Positions 41,286 through 48,931 of a stretch of DNA of 64,000 nucleotides are shown here, piece after piece; within the stretch, counting starts at the first letter, position 1; the number at the start of each line of letters is the position of its first letter. The stretch spans positions 2,108,001-2,172,000 of the forward strand of contig NZ_CP021978.1 in the NCBI RefSeq assembly GCF_004803895.1, written 5' to 3'. The notes under the pieces are model-generated. The model ran no database searches, had not been told where the DNA came from, and saw nothing but the letters and a program-made list of their open reading frames with translations. The translations under genes were made by a program, and so were the position numbers. The DNA comes from Streptomyces hawaiiensis. GTDB taxonomy: Bacteria; Actinomycetota; Actinomycetes; Streptomycetales; Streptomycetaceae.

Positions 41286-42223
41286 TTGGTCTCCTCCAGC
41301 AGCGCGTAACCCCGCTCGATCAGTTCGGCGAGCTGCTTCACATGATCCCCGGCCGGTTCGTGCAGCGGGGGCCGCACCTCCCCGACGTCGAGGCCGCGCA
41401 GCCGTACACCGGCCTTGACCAGGGCGACCGCGTAGCCGCGGCCCTGGGCGCGCAGTTCGACGAACGGGCGGTAGAAACCGTCCAGCAGCTTCTCCACGGT
41501 GGCGTCGTCGCCGGTCCGCAGGGCCTGGTGGAAGGCGAGGGCGATCTCGGGCGCGAAGCAGAACACGGCGGACGAGTAGAGCGTGACACCGAGGGCGCGG
41601 TAGGCGAGCTGGGTCTGCTCGGCGGTCGGCAGGCCGTTGAAGTAGAGGAAGTCGCCCGGGACCTCGGTGCGCACAGCGCTGACGAAGCGCTGCATGAGGT
41701 CGAGGTCGCCGAGCCCGTCCTTGAGGCCGATGATCCCGTCCGTGCGGGCGAGTCCGACGACCGTCTCGGGGGTGAACACGGCGTTGTCGCGCTGGTAGAC
41801 GATGACCGGCAGGGCGGTCGCGGCGGCCACCTCCCGGTAGTGCCGCAGCAGCCCCTCCTGCCCGGCGACGACGAGGTACGGCGGCATGGCGAGCAGCCCG
41901 TCCGCCCCGGTGGCCTCGGCGAGGCGGGCGTAGCGCACGGCGAGCGCGGTGCCGTACCCGGTGCCCGCGACGACCGGCACACGCCCGTCGGCGGCCTCGA
42001 CGGCGGCCCGTACGCAGGCCTCGAACTCCTCGGGCGTCAGCGCGTGGAACTCGCCGGTGCCGCAGCAGGCGAACACGGCGGCGGCTCCGGCCTCCACGCC
42101 GCGCCGGACGTGCGTGCGGTAGGTGTCGAGGTCCACGGAGCCGTCGGGTCCGTAGGCGGTGACCGGGAAGAACAGCGGCCCGCTGGGGATGTCGAGTCGA
42201 GCAGCGAGAAGGGCTGACGTCAC
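41282..42223 (-). CDS. kdgD: 5-dehydro-4-deoxyglucarate dehydratase
   Basis: The 313-residue DHDPS-family protein has the KdgD-specific pattern: GPLFFPVTAYGPDGSVDL, CCGTGEFHALTPEE, MPPYLVVAGQEGLLRHY, Tyr143 in VIVYQRDNAVFTPE, Schiff-base Lys168 in GIIGLKDGLGD and FNGLPTAEQTQLAYRALGVTLYSSAVF. It dehydrates and decarboxylates 5-dehydro-4-deoxyglucarate to 2,5-dioxopentanoate. It is divergent from udh, whose product feeds this branch after lactone processing, and the dehydrogenase at 1-912 would use its product. GTG 42223 has GGGAGAG upstream. Confidence 0.92.
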   Translation of the reverse strand: MTSALLAARLDIPSGPLFFPVTAYGPDGSVDLDTYRTHVRRGVEAGAAAVFACCGTGEFHALTPEEFEACVRAAVEAADGRVPVVAGTGYGTALAVRYARLAEATGADGLLAMPPYLVVAGQEGLLRHYREVAAATALPVIVYQRDNAVFTPETVVGLARTDGIIGLKDGLGDLDLMQRFVSAVRTEVPGDFLYFNGLPTAEQTQLAYRALGVTLYSSAVFCFAPEIALAFHQALRTGDDATVEKLLDGFYRPFVELRAQGRGYAVALVKAGVRLRGLDVGEVRPPLHEPAGDHVKQLAELIERGYALLEETK

Positions 42224-42277
42224 AAAGCTCTCCCGGTTCCATATTCATGATTGGCGTCTATATTTCTGAACGACTTC

Positions 42278-42307
42278 ACGCTAAGGCGCCCCCTCGGCGC
42301 CGGTCAA
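42278..42307 (-). promoter_or_regulatory. kdgD promoter
   Basis: On the minus strand TTGACC (42307-42302) and TAGCGT (42283-42278) are separated by 18 bases. The element is nearly the same as the udh promoter on the other strand, including the flanks CTTGAC and CCTTAGCGTG. Directly downstream, GTTCAG (42271-42266) resembles a half of the IclR-type palindrome at 964-983. Confidence 0.7.
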
Positions 42308-42356
42308 GCGTGCATACCCGCGACGCACCTGCGGATTCACCCCCTCCGCGGCATAC

Positions 42357-42386
42357 TTGACGGGCTCCGCCCCAGATCCTTAGCGT
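42357..42386 (+). promoter_or_regulatory. udh promoter
   Basis: TTGACG (42357-42362) and TAGCGT (42381-42386) are separated by 18 bases. The -10 fits TAG-Pu-Pu-T-like streptomycete boxes. Initiation would be near 42393, about 54 bases before the ATG. Confidence 0.7.
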
Positions 42387-42446
42387 GTCCACGCATATGA
42401 ATGCCGTGCGCTCATGTGCACGGTTGGCGATCAAGGAGACCCGAGG

Positions 42447-43271
42447 ATGCCCGCTCCCCGCACCGTCCTGCTCACCGGCGCCGCCGGCGGCCTCGGCACC
42501 CTGATGCGGGACCTGCTCCCGGACTACGGCTACGACCTGCGCCTGCTGGACATGCGCCCGATCGAGGGCGTGCCCGACGCGATCACCGCCGACCTGGCCG
42601 ACCGGGACGCCGTGCGCGAGGCGGTCCGGGGTGTCGACGCGATCATCCATCTCGCGGGCATCTCCCTGGAAGCCCCCTTCGAGAAGATCCTCAAGGCGAA
42701 CATCGAGGGCACCTACCACCTGTACGAGGCCGCCCGCGAGGAGGGCGTCGGCCGGATCGTCTTCGCCTCCTCCAACCACGCCGTCGGCTACACCCCGCGC
42801 CCCCAGGGCGACACACCTCTCGATCCGAGCGCGCTCATCCCGATCGACACCCCCCGTCGCCCGGACACCTTCTACGGCCTGTCCAAGTGCTTCGGCGAGG
42901 ACCTCGCCCAGCTCTACTGGGACAAGCACGGCCTGGAGACGGTCTCGGTGCGCATCGGTTCCTGCTTCCCCGAGCCGACCAGCGTGCGCATGCTCTCGGT
43001 GTGGATGAGCCCCGCCGACGGCGCCCGTCTCCTTCACGCGGCCCTGACCGCCGAGCACGTCGGCCACACCGTCGTCCACGGCTCCTCCGCCAACACCCGG
43101 CTGTGGTGGGACCTCGGCACCGCCCGGGCGCTCGGCTACGAGCCGCAGGACGACTCCGAGCCGTTCGCCGAGAAGCTCATCGCCGAGCAGGGCGAGCTGC
43201 AGGACGGCAACGAGGCACACGCCTACCTGGGCGGCCAGTTCGTGACGGACCCCCCGATCTGGCCGTACTGA
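42447..43271 (+). CDS. udh: Uronate dehydrogenase (NAD-dependent epimerase/dehydratase superfamily)
   Basis: The 274-residue short-chain protein has the Rossmann motif LTGAAGGLG (about 9-17), Ser in VFASSNHAVGY, and the YxxxK pair Tyr143 and Lys147 in FYGLSKCFGE. Length and the SSNHAVGY and WMSPADGARLL motifs match uronate dehydrogenases, which oxidise galacturonate or glucuronate to the aldaro-lactone using NAD. ATG 42447 with AAGGAG upstream is preferred to an ATG 33 bases earlier. It is the entry enzyme of the oxidative route whose later step, KdgD, is encoded divergently. Confidence 0.9.
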   Translation: MPAPRTVLLTGAAGGLGTLMRDLLPDYGYDLRLLDMRPIEGVPDAITADLADRDAVREAVRGVDAIIHLAGISLEAPFEKILKANIEGTYHLYEAAREEGVGRIVFASSNHAVGYTPRPQGDTPLDPSALIPIDTPRRPDTFYGLSKCFGEDLAQLYWDKHGLETVSVRIGSCFPEPTSVRMLSVWMSPADGARLLHAALTAEHVGHTVVHGSSANTRLWWDLGTARALGYEPQDDSEPFAEKLIAEQGELQDGNEAHAYLGGQFVTDPPIWPY

Positions 43272-43294
43272 CCGGAAAGAGTCATCGCACCAGG

Positions 43295-43323
43295 GCGGGC
43301 GGGCACAGAACGGGCCCGCCCGC
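43295..43323 (+). terminator. udh terminator
   Basis: A perfect 10-bp stem (43295-43304 with 43314-43323) with a nine-base loop starts 24 bases after the udh stop. A second small hairpin (GGCCTGC/GCAGGCC) follows near 43340-43358. The rest of the 312-bp gap to the DeoR gene holds a copy of the dispersed repeat. Confidence 0.7.
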
Positions 43324-43367
43324 TCGGGCATTCGGGCACGGCCTGCAAGCGGCAGGCCAACGCCCTC

Positions 43368-43402
43368 AGGGGAGCGAGAAACCGCGCGACCAGCCACAAC
43401 GC
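43368..43402. repeat. Dispersed Streptomyces intergenic repeat, copy 2 (short form)
   Basis: AGGGGAGCGAGAAACC then GCGCGACCAGCCACAACGC aligns with the GGGGCGCGGG and GCGCGACAAGCCA parts of the copies at 19446 and 59592 but lacks the GCGGCTCCGCCGC hairpin insert. Confidence 0.6.
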
Positions 43403-43583
43403 ACGCGAGGACGGCCACGACCTCCCCGCGGCACCGCGCGCATCCGCAAGACCGAACGGGCACACACGGGCAGGATCACGCCCGCAACAGACCTGGCCAC
43501 CGCCGAACACCCGCTGTAGAACTTCCCCCAAGGCCCGACCGAGGGCCCGAACGGGCAGCACAGCGGAAAGGCGGGTGACGGCC

Positions 43584-44351
43584 ATGAACAGGACCGCGGA
43601 AGAACGCCAGCGCGAGATCGTGCGGGCCGCACGGCGCGACGGCTCGGTCGACGTCACGGCCCTCGCCGCCGAGCTGGACGTGGCCAAGGAGACCGTACGG
43701 CGGGATCTGCGCGTCCTGGAGGAGCACGGCCTGCTCCGCCGCACCCACGGCGGCGCCTACCCCGTGGAGAGCGCCGGCTTCGAGACGACGCTCGCCTTCC
43801 GGGCCACGAGCCACGTACCCGAGAAGCGCCGGGTCGCGGCCGCCGCGGCCGAGCTGCTCGGCGACGCCGAGACCGTCTTCGTCGACGAGGGCTACACCCC
43901 GCAGCTCATCGCCGAGGCGCTCCCCCGGGACCGGCCGCTGACCGTGGTCACCGCGTCCCTGCCGGTCGCGGGCGCCCTCGCCGAGGCCGAGCACATGTCC
44001 GTGCTGCTGCTCGGCGGCCGGGTGCGGCGCGGCACCCTCGCCACCGTCGACCACTGGACGACGAAGATGCTGTCCGGCTTCGTCGTCGACCTGGCGTTCA
44101 TCGGCGCCAACGGCATCTCCCGCGAACACGGCCTCACCACCCCCGACCCGGCCGTCAGCGAGGTCAAGACACAGGCGATCCGGGCCGCCCGCCGCGTGGT
44201 CTTCGCGGGCGTGCACACCAAGTTCGGAGCCGTCAGCTTCTGCCGGTTCGCCGAGGTCGCCGCACTGGAGGCGATCGTGACGAGCACGCTGCTGCCGACC
44301 GCCGAGGCCCACCGGTACTCGCTGCTCGGACCACAGGTCATCCGCGTCTGA
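43584..44351 (+). CDS. DeoR/GlpR-family regulator of the polyol transport genes
   Basis: The 255-residue regulator has the DeoR helix-turn-helix (ERQREIVRAARRDGSVDVTALAAELDVAKETVRRDLRVLEEHGLL) and the sensor domain with FVDEGYTPQLIAEAL, LLGGRVRRGTLATV, FIGANGISREHGLTTPD and the late HTKFG. DeoR proteins of this type respond to sugar phosphates. ATG 43584 is preferred; GTG 43575 is possible. It precedes a polyol-type transport operon by 83 bp, with a hairpin in the gap. Confidence 0.9.
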   Translation: MNRTAEERQREIVRAARRDGSVDVTALAAELDVAKETVRRDLRVLEEHGLLRRTHGGAYPVESAGFETTLAFRATSHVPEKRRVAAAAAELLGDAETVFVDEGYTPQLIAEALPRDRPLTVVTASLPVAGALAEAEHMSVLLLGGRVRRGTLATVDHWTTKMLSGFVVDLAFIGANGISREHGLTTPDPAVSEVKTQAIRAARRVVFAGVHTKFGAVSFCRFAEVAALEAIVTSTLLPTAEAHRYSLLGPQVIRV

Positions 44352-44377
44352 CCCCACTCCGACCCCACGTCTCCCCA

Positions 44378-44404
44378 GGGCACCCGCACGGCCCTGCGGT
44401 GCCC
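44378..44404 (+). terminator. Hairpin between deoR-type gene and transporter operon
   Basis: GGGCACCCGCA and TGCGGTGCCC pair with one bulged base around a six-base loop. It may reduce read-through from the regulator gene into the transport genes or stabilise one of the messages. Confidence 0.45.
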
Positions 44405-44434
44405 CATATCTCCCCATACATCCAGGAGCGATCC

Positions 44435-45808
44435 ATGCGAACCCAGAGCCGACGACGGCCACCGCGAGCCACGCTCGCCCTGGCCGCCGCAGGGACGCTG
44501 CTCGCCCCGCTGCTGTCCGGCTGCTGGGTCGGCGCGGGCGGGGCCGGATCCGGCGGCGACGCCATCAACGTCCTGATGGTCAACAACCCGCAGATGGTCG
44601 AGCTGCAGAAGCTGACCCGTGCCCACTTCACCGAGGAGACGGGCATCAAGGTCAACTTCACCGTCCTCCCCGAGAACGACGTCCGCGACAAGATCAGCCA
44701 GGACTTCGCCAACCAGGCCGGCCAGTACGACGTGGCCACGCTGTCCAACTACGAGATACCGATCTACGCCCGCAACGGCTGGCTGCGCGAGATGAACGGC
44801 TACGTCGCCAAGTACCCGGCCTATGACGAGCAGGACGTCCTGAGGCCGATGCGCCAGTCCCTCACCGCCGACGACGGCAAGCTCTACGGCCAGCCCTTCT
44901 ACGGCGAGTCGTCGTTCCTGATGTACCGCAAGGACGTGTTCGAACAGCAGGGCCTGACGATGCCCGCGCACCCCACCTGGCGGCAGGTGGCGGACCTCGC
45001 GGCGCGGGCGGACGGCGCCGAGCCCGGAATGAAGGGCATCTGCCTGCGCGGCCTGCCCGGCTGGGGCGAGGTGATGGCCCCGCTCACCACGGTGGTGAAC
45101 ACCTTCGGCGGCACGTGGTTCGACAAGGACTGGAAGGCGCGGCTCGACTCCCCGGCCTTCGAGAAGGCGACGAAGTTCTATGTCGACCTGGTACGCGAGC
45201 ACGGCGAGTCCGGCGCCGCCCAGTCCGGCTTCGCCGAGTGCCTGAACAACATGACCCAGGGCAAGGTCGCCATGTGGTACGACGCCACCTCCGCGGCCGG
45301 ATCCCTGGAGGCGGCGAACTCCCCGGTCAAAGGCAAGGTCGGCTACGCCCCCGCCCCCGTCGAGAAGACCGAGTCCTCCGGCTGGCTCTACACCTGGGCC
45401 TGGGGCATCCAGAAGGCCTCCCGCAACCCGGACAACGCCTGGAAGTTCGTCTCCTGGGCGTCCGGCAAGGGCTACGAGGAACTGGTCGGGGACAAGGCCG
45501 GCTGGTCCAACGTCCCGGCCGGGAAGCGGGCCTCGACCTACGCCAACCCCGACTACCGCAAGGAGGCCGGTGCCTTCCAGGAGATGACCAAGGAGGCCAT
45601 CGAGAAGGCCCGGCCGAACGATCCCGGCGTGCAGCCGCGGCCCGCGCCCGGCATCCAGTTCGTCGGCATCCCCGAGTTCACCGACCTCGGCACCAAGGTC
45701 TCCCAGGAGATCAGCGCGGCCATCGCCGGACGCCAGTCCGTCGAGTCGGCCCTGAAGAAGGCTCAGGCGCTCGCCGAGAAGATCTCCGAGGAGTACGAGG
45801 GACGATGA
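44435..45808 (+). CDS. Polyol/sugar ABC transporter substrate-binding lipoprotein (sorbitol/mannitol type)
   Basis: The 457-residue protein has a lipoprotein signal with LLSGCW near residue 30 and a family 1 solute-binding fold (INVLMVNNPQMVELQKLT, GIKVNFTVLPENDVRDKI, QYDVATLSNYEIPIYARNGWL). Similarity is greatest to the SmoE/MtlE group that binds hexitols. ATG 44435 has CAGGAG upstream. It is followed by two permeases and a zinc dehydrogenase in overlapping order, a typical polyol uptake and oxidation operon. Confidence 0.88.
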   Translation: MRTQSRRRPPRATLALAAAGTLLAPLLSGCWVGAGGAGSGGDAINVLMVNNPQMVELQKLTRAHFTEETGIKVNFTVLPENDVRDKISQDFANQAGQYDVATLSNYEIPIYARNGWLREMNGYVAKYPAYDEQDVLRPMRQSLTADDGKLYGQPFYGESSFLMYRKDVFEQQGLTMPAHPTWRQVADLAARADGAEPGMKGICLRGLPGWGEVMAPLTTVVNTFGGTWFDKDWKARLDSPAFEKATKFYVDLVREHGESGAAQSGFAECLNNMTQGKVAMWYDATSAAGSLEAANSPVKGKVGYAPAPVEKTESSGWLYTWAWGIQKASRNPDNAWKFVSWASGKGYEELVGDKAGWSNVPAGKRASTYANPDYRKEAGAFQEMTKEAIEKARPNDPGVQPRPAPGIQFVGIPEFTDLGTKVSQEISAAIAGRQSVESALKKAQALAEKISEEYEGR

Positions 45809-46746
45809 CCGCCACGACGACGGCTCCCGTGGCCGCACCAGAGACGCGCACCCCGGTCCGCCGCCCCTCAGCCCGGCTGCGTGCCTGGGCGACCCGGGCC
45901 CCGCTGCTGCCCGCCCTGATCTTCATGATCGTCGTCACCCAGCTGCCCTTCGTGGCCACGCTGGTGATCTCCTTCTTCGACTGGAACAGCCTCTACCCCG
46001 ACGCCCGGCACTTCGCGGGCCTCGACAACTACCAGGAGGTCCTCACCGATTCGGACCTGCGCCACTCGGTGTGGACGACCGTGCTGCTGACGGTGGCTGT
46101 GGTCCTGGCCAGCCTGGTCCTCGGACTGGTCCTGGCGCTGCTGCTGGACCGGAGGTTCCGCGGCCGGGGCATCGTACGGACCCTGCTGATCGCACCCTTC
46201 CTGGTGGTACCCGTCGCGGCGGCCCTGCTCTGGAAACATGTGCTCTACAACCCTGAATACGGGCTGCTCAACGGGCTGTTGCACTATGTGGGCGGACCAC
46301 AGCCCGACTGGATCTCCACCACCCCGCTGCTCGCGGTCGAGGCCTCCCTCGTCTGGCAGTGGACGCCGTTCATGATGCTGATCCTGCTCGCCGGCCTGCA
46401 GAGCCGCGACCACGAGCAGATCGAGGCGGCCCGGGTCGACGGCGCGAGCGACTGGCAGATCTTCGTCCATCTGACGCTTCCGCATCTGCGCCGCTACCTC
46501 GAACTTGGCGCCCTGCTGGGCTCGATCTACATCGTCCAGAACTTCGACGCGGTCTTCACGATCACGTCCGGCGGCCTGGGCACCGCCAACCTCCCCTACA
46601 CCGTCTACCAGAGCTTCTACCAGGCCCACGAGAACGGCCTCGCCTCGGCCGCGGGCGTCCTGGTCGTCATCGGCTCGATCGTCATCGCGACCTTCGCCCT
46701 GCGCGTGGTGTCGTCCCTGTTCCGCGAGGAGGTGTCCCGCGCATGA
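45805..46746 (+). CDS. Polyol/sugar ABC transporter permease, MalF type
   Basis: The 313-residue protein has six membrane helices and the EAA loop QIEAARVDGASDWQIFVHLTLPHL. Its ATG overlaps the binding-protein stop (ATGA) and its stop overlaps the next permease start, so the set is translated together. No ATPase gene follows. Confidence 0.92.
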   Translation: MTATTTAPVAAPETRTPVRRPSARLRAWATRAPLLPALIFMIVVTQLPFVATLVISFFDWNSLYPDARHFAGLDNYQEVLTDSDLRHSVWTTVLLTVAVVLASLVLGLVLALLLDRRFRGRGIVRTLLIAPFLVVPVAAALLWKHVLYNPEYGLLNGLLHYVGGPQPDWISTTPLLAVEASLVWQWTPFMMLILLAGLQSRDHEQIEAARVDGASDWQIFVHLTLPHLRRYLELGALLGSIYIVQNFDAVFTITSGGLGTANLPYTVYQSFYQAHENGLASAAGVLVVIGSIVIATFALRVVSSLFREEVSRA

Positions 46747-47594
46747 GCACGACCGCACCGCGTGCCCCCCGTGTCCGTGGCAAGGGAGCGGGCCTGGGCC
46801 TGCTGGCCTGGCTGCTCGGCATCGCGTTCTTCCTGCCCATCGCGTGGATGGCGCTGACGTCCTTCCACTCGGAGGCGGACGCGGCGACCAACCCGCCGTC
46901 CTTCGCGGCCTCGCTGACCCTGGACGGCTACCGCGAGTTCTTCGGCGCGGGCGGCGGCGCGAGTCCCTGGCCGGCCCTGGTCAACTCCCTGGTCGCGTCC
47001 GTGGCCTCGACGCTGCTGGTCCTGCTGCTGGCCTTCCCAGCCGCGTACGCGCTGTCCATCAACCGGGTCCGCAAGTGGACGGACGTGCTGTTCTTCTTCC
47101 TCTCCACGAAGATGCTGCCCGTCGTGGCCGGCCTGCTGCCGATCTACCTGTTCGCCAAGAACGCCGGGATGCTGGACAACATCTGGCTGCTGGTCATCCT
47201 CTACACCTCCATGAACCTGCCGATCGCCGTGTGGATGATGCAGTCGTTCCTCGCCGAGATCCCGGTCGCGGTGATCGAGGCGGCCCGGGTGGACGGGGCG
47301 CGGCTGCCGACGGTCCTCGCGCGCGTGGTCGCCCTGATCTCCCTCCCCGGTATCGCCGCCACCGCCCTGATCTGCTTCATCTTCAGCTGGAACGAGCTGC
47401 TGTTCGCCCGGGTGCTCACGGGTGTGGTCGCCGAGACCGCCCCCGTCTTCCTGACCGGCTTCATCACCAGCCAGGGCCTGTTCCTGGCGAAGGTGTGCGC
47501 CGCGTCGCTCGTCATCTCCCTGCCGGTGCTCGCCGCGGGGTTCGCCGCCCAGGACAAGCTGGTCCAGGGCCTGTCGTTGGGAGCCGTGAAATGA
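46743..47594 (+). CDS. Polyol/sugar ABC transporter permease, MalG type
   Basis: The 283-residue protein has six membrane helices and the EAA loop VIEAARVDGARLPTVLARVVALISLPG. It pairs with the preceding permease. ATGA overlaps are present at both ends, linking transport to the following dehydrogenase. Confidence 0.92.
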   Translation: MSTTAPRAPRVRGKGAGLGLLAWLLGIAFFLPIAWMALTSFHSEADAATNPPSFAASLTLDGYREFFGAGGGASPWPALVNSLVASVASTLLVLLLAFPAAYALSINRVRKWTDVLFFFLSTKMLPVVAGLLPIYLFAKNAGMLDNIWLLVILYTSMNLPIAVWMMQSFLAEIPVAVIEAARVDGARLPTVLARVVALISLPGIAATALICFIFSWNELLFARVLTGVVAETAPVFLTGFITSQGLFLAKVCAASLVISLPVLAAGFAAQDKLVQGLSLGAVK

Positions 47595-48580
47595 AGGCCG
47601 CCGTCATCGAGTCCGTGGGCAAGGCCGTCGTCGCCGAGGTCCCGGACCCGACGCCAGGGCCGCGCGAGGTCGTCGTCGAGGTCGCGGCCTGCGGGCTGTG
47701 CGGCACGGACCTGCACATCCTCCAGGGCGAGTTCGCCCCGAAGCTCCCGATCGTGCCCGGGCACGAGTTCGCAGGCTCGGTCGTCGGGGTCGGCACCCAG
47801 GTCACCGAGGTGGCGGTGGGTGACCGGGTCGCCGTCGACCCGTCCCTCTACTGCTACGAGTGCCGCTACTGCCGTACCGGCCACAACAACCTCTGCGCAC
47901 GCTGGGCGGCGATCGGCGTGACCACGGCCGGTGGCGCGGCGCAGTACGCGGTCGCGCCGGTGGCGAACTGCGTGAAGCTCCCCGAGCACGTCCGCACCGA
48001 GGACGCGGCGCTCGTGGAGCCGTTGTCCTGCGCTGTGCGCGGCTACGACGTGCTCCGGTCCCGCCTGGGCGCGCACGTGCTGATCTACGGCTCCGGCACC
48101 ATGGGCCTGATGATGCTGGAGCTGGCCAAGCGCACGGGCGCGGCGAGCGTGGACGTCGTCGACGTGAACCCGGCCCGCCTGGAGACCGCCCGCCGCCTCG
48201 GTGTCTCGGCGTCGGCGGCGAACCCCGACGAACTGGACCGTCCGCAGGGCTGGGACCTGGTCGTCGACGCCACGGGCAACGCGGCGGCCATCCAGGACGG
48301 CCTGGACCGGGTGGCGAAGGCCGGCACGTTCCTGCAGTTCGGGGTGGCCGACTACGCGACGCGGGTGACGATCGACCCCTACCGCATCTACAACCAGGAG
48401 ATCACCATCACGGGTTCGATGGCGGTCCTGCACAGCTTCGAGCGGGCGGCGGAACTCTTCGCGAACGGCGTCCTGGACCCGGAGATCTTCATCAGCGACC
48501 GCATACCGCTGGAGCGCTACCCGCAGGCGCTGGAGCAGTTCGCGGCGGGGGTCGGCCGCAAGATCGTGGTCGTGCCGTAG
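47591..48580 (+). CDS. Zinc-dependent alcohol/polyol dehydrogenase (MDR superfamily)
   Basis: The 329-residue enzyme has catalytic zinc ligands Cys37 (ACGLCGTDLH), His58 and Glu59 (VPGHEFAG), the structural zinc lobe CYECRYCRTGHNNLC and the nucleotide site YGSGTMGLMM. Members near polyol transporters oxidise sorbitol, mannitol, arabitol or similar to ketoses. It is the last gene of the coupled operon. The exact polyol cannot be fixed from sequence. Confidence 0.9.
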   Translation: MKAAVIESVGKAVVAEVPDPTPGPREVVVEVAACGLCGTDLHILQGEFAPKLPIVPGHEFAGSVVGVGTQVTEVAVGDRVAVDPSLYCYECRYCRTGHNNLCARWAAIGVTTAGGAAQYAVAPVANCVKLPEHVRTEDAALVEPLSCAVRGYDVLRSRLGAHVLIYGSGTMGLMMLELAKRTGAASVDVVDVNPARLETARRLGVSASAANPDELDRPQGWDLVVDATGNAAAIQDGLDRVAKAGTFLQFGVADYATRVTIDPYRIYNQEITITGSMAVLHSFERAAELFANGVLDPEIFISDRIPLERYPQALEQFAAGVGRKIVVVP

Positions 48581-48654
48581 GGCCACGGACCACCGTAGGA
48601 GGGGCGGGCGGAAATTCAGTGGGCCGCCCGCCCCCGCATCTCTACGCTCGCGGC

Positions 48655-48876
48655 ATGCCACGACCCCACGGATTCACCTACGAGCAGCACACGGGCGGCA
48701 CGGTCCGCATCAGCCACCACGGCCGCCCCGCCACCACCCTGAACGGGCCCCGGGCCACGCGGTTCCTCGCCGAGGTCGAGACCGCCGACCCACAGCTGGT
48801 CATGGCCCGCTGGACCGGCAACTACAAGCGGGGCAACGAACGCACCGCCCGCGCCCACCCCCGAAATCGCCGGTGA
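48655..48876 (+). CDS. Small conserved Streptomyces protein
   Basis: The 73-residue basic protein (MPRPHGFTYEQHTGGTVRIS, then GPRATRFLAEVE and GNYKRGNERTARAHPRN) resembles a small hypothetical protein that I recall as common in streptomycetes. It has no signal or membrane segment. It is too short for a confident fold. It follows the dehydrogenase by 74 bp. Confidence 0.65.
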   Translation: MPRPHGFTYEQHTGGTVRISHHGRPATTLNGPRATRFLAEVETADPQLVMARWTGNYKRGNERTARAHPRNRR

Positions 48877-48931
48877 CCCGATTGGCCCCAAGGTAAGGGA
48901 ACGGCAAAACCACCTCGCTCGTTCACCCGGC

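Noticed and set aside
42401..43519. 372-residue frame covering udh and its 3' flank in another phase
   Set aside because: Composition is Arg/Pro/His-rich and no motif is present; udh in the proper frame has Rossmann and YxxxK motifs and a good ribosome site.
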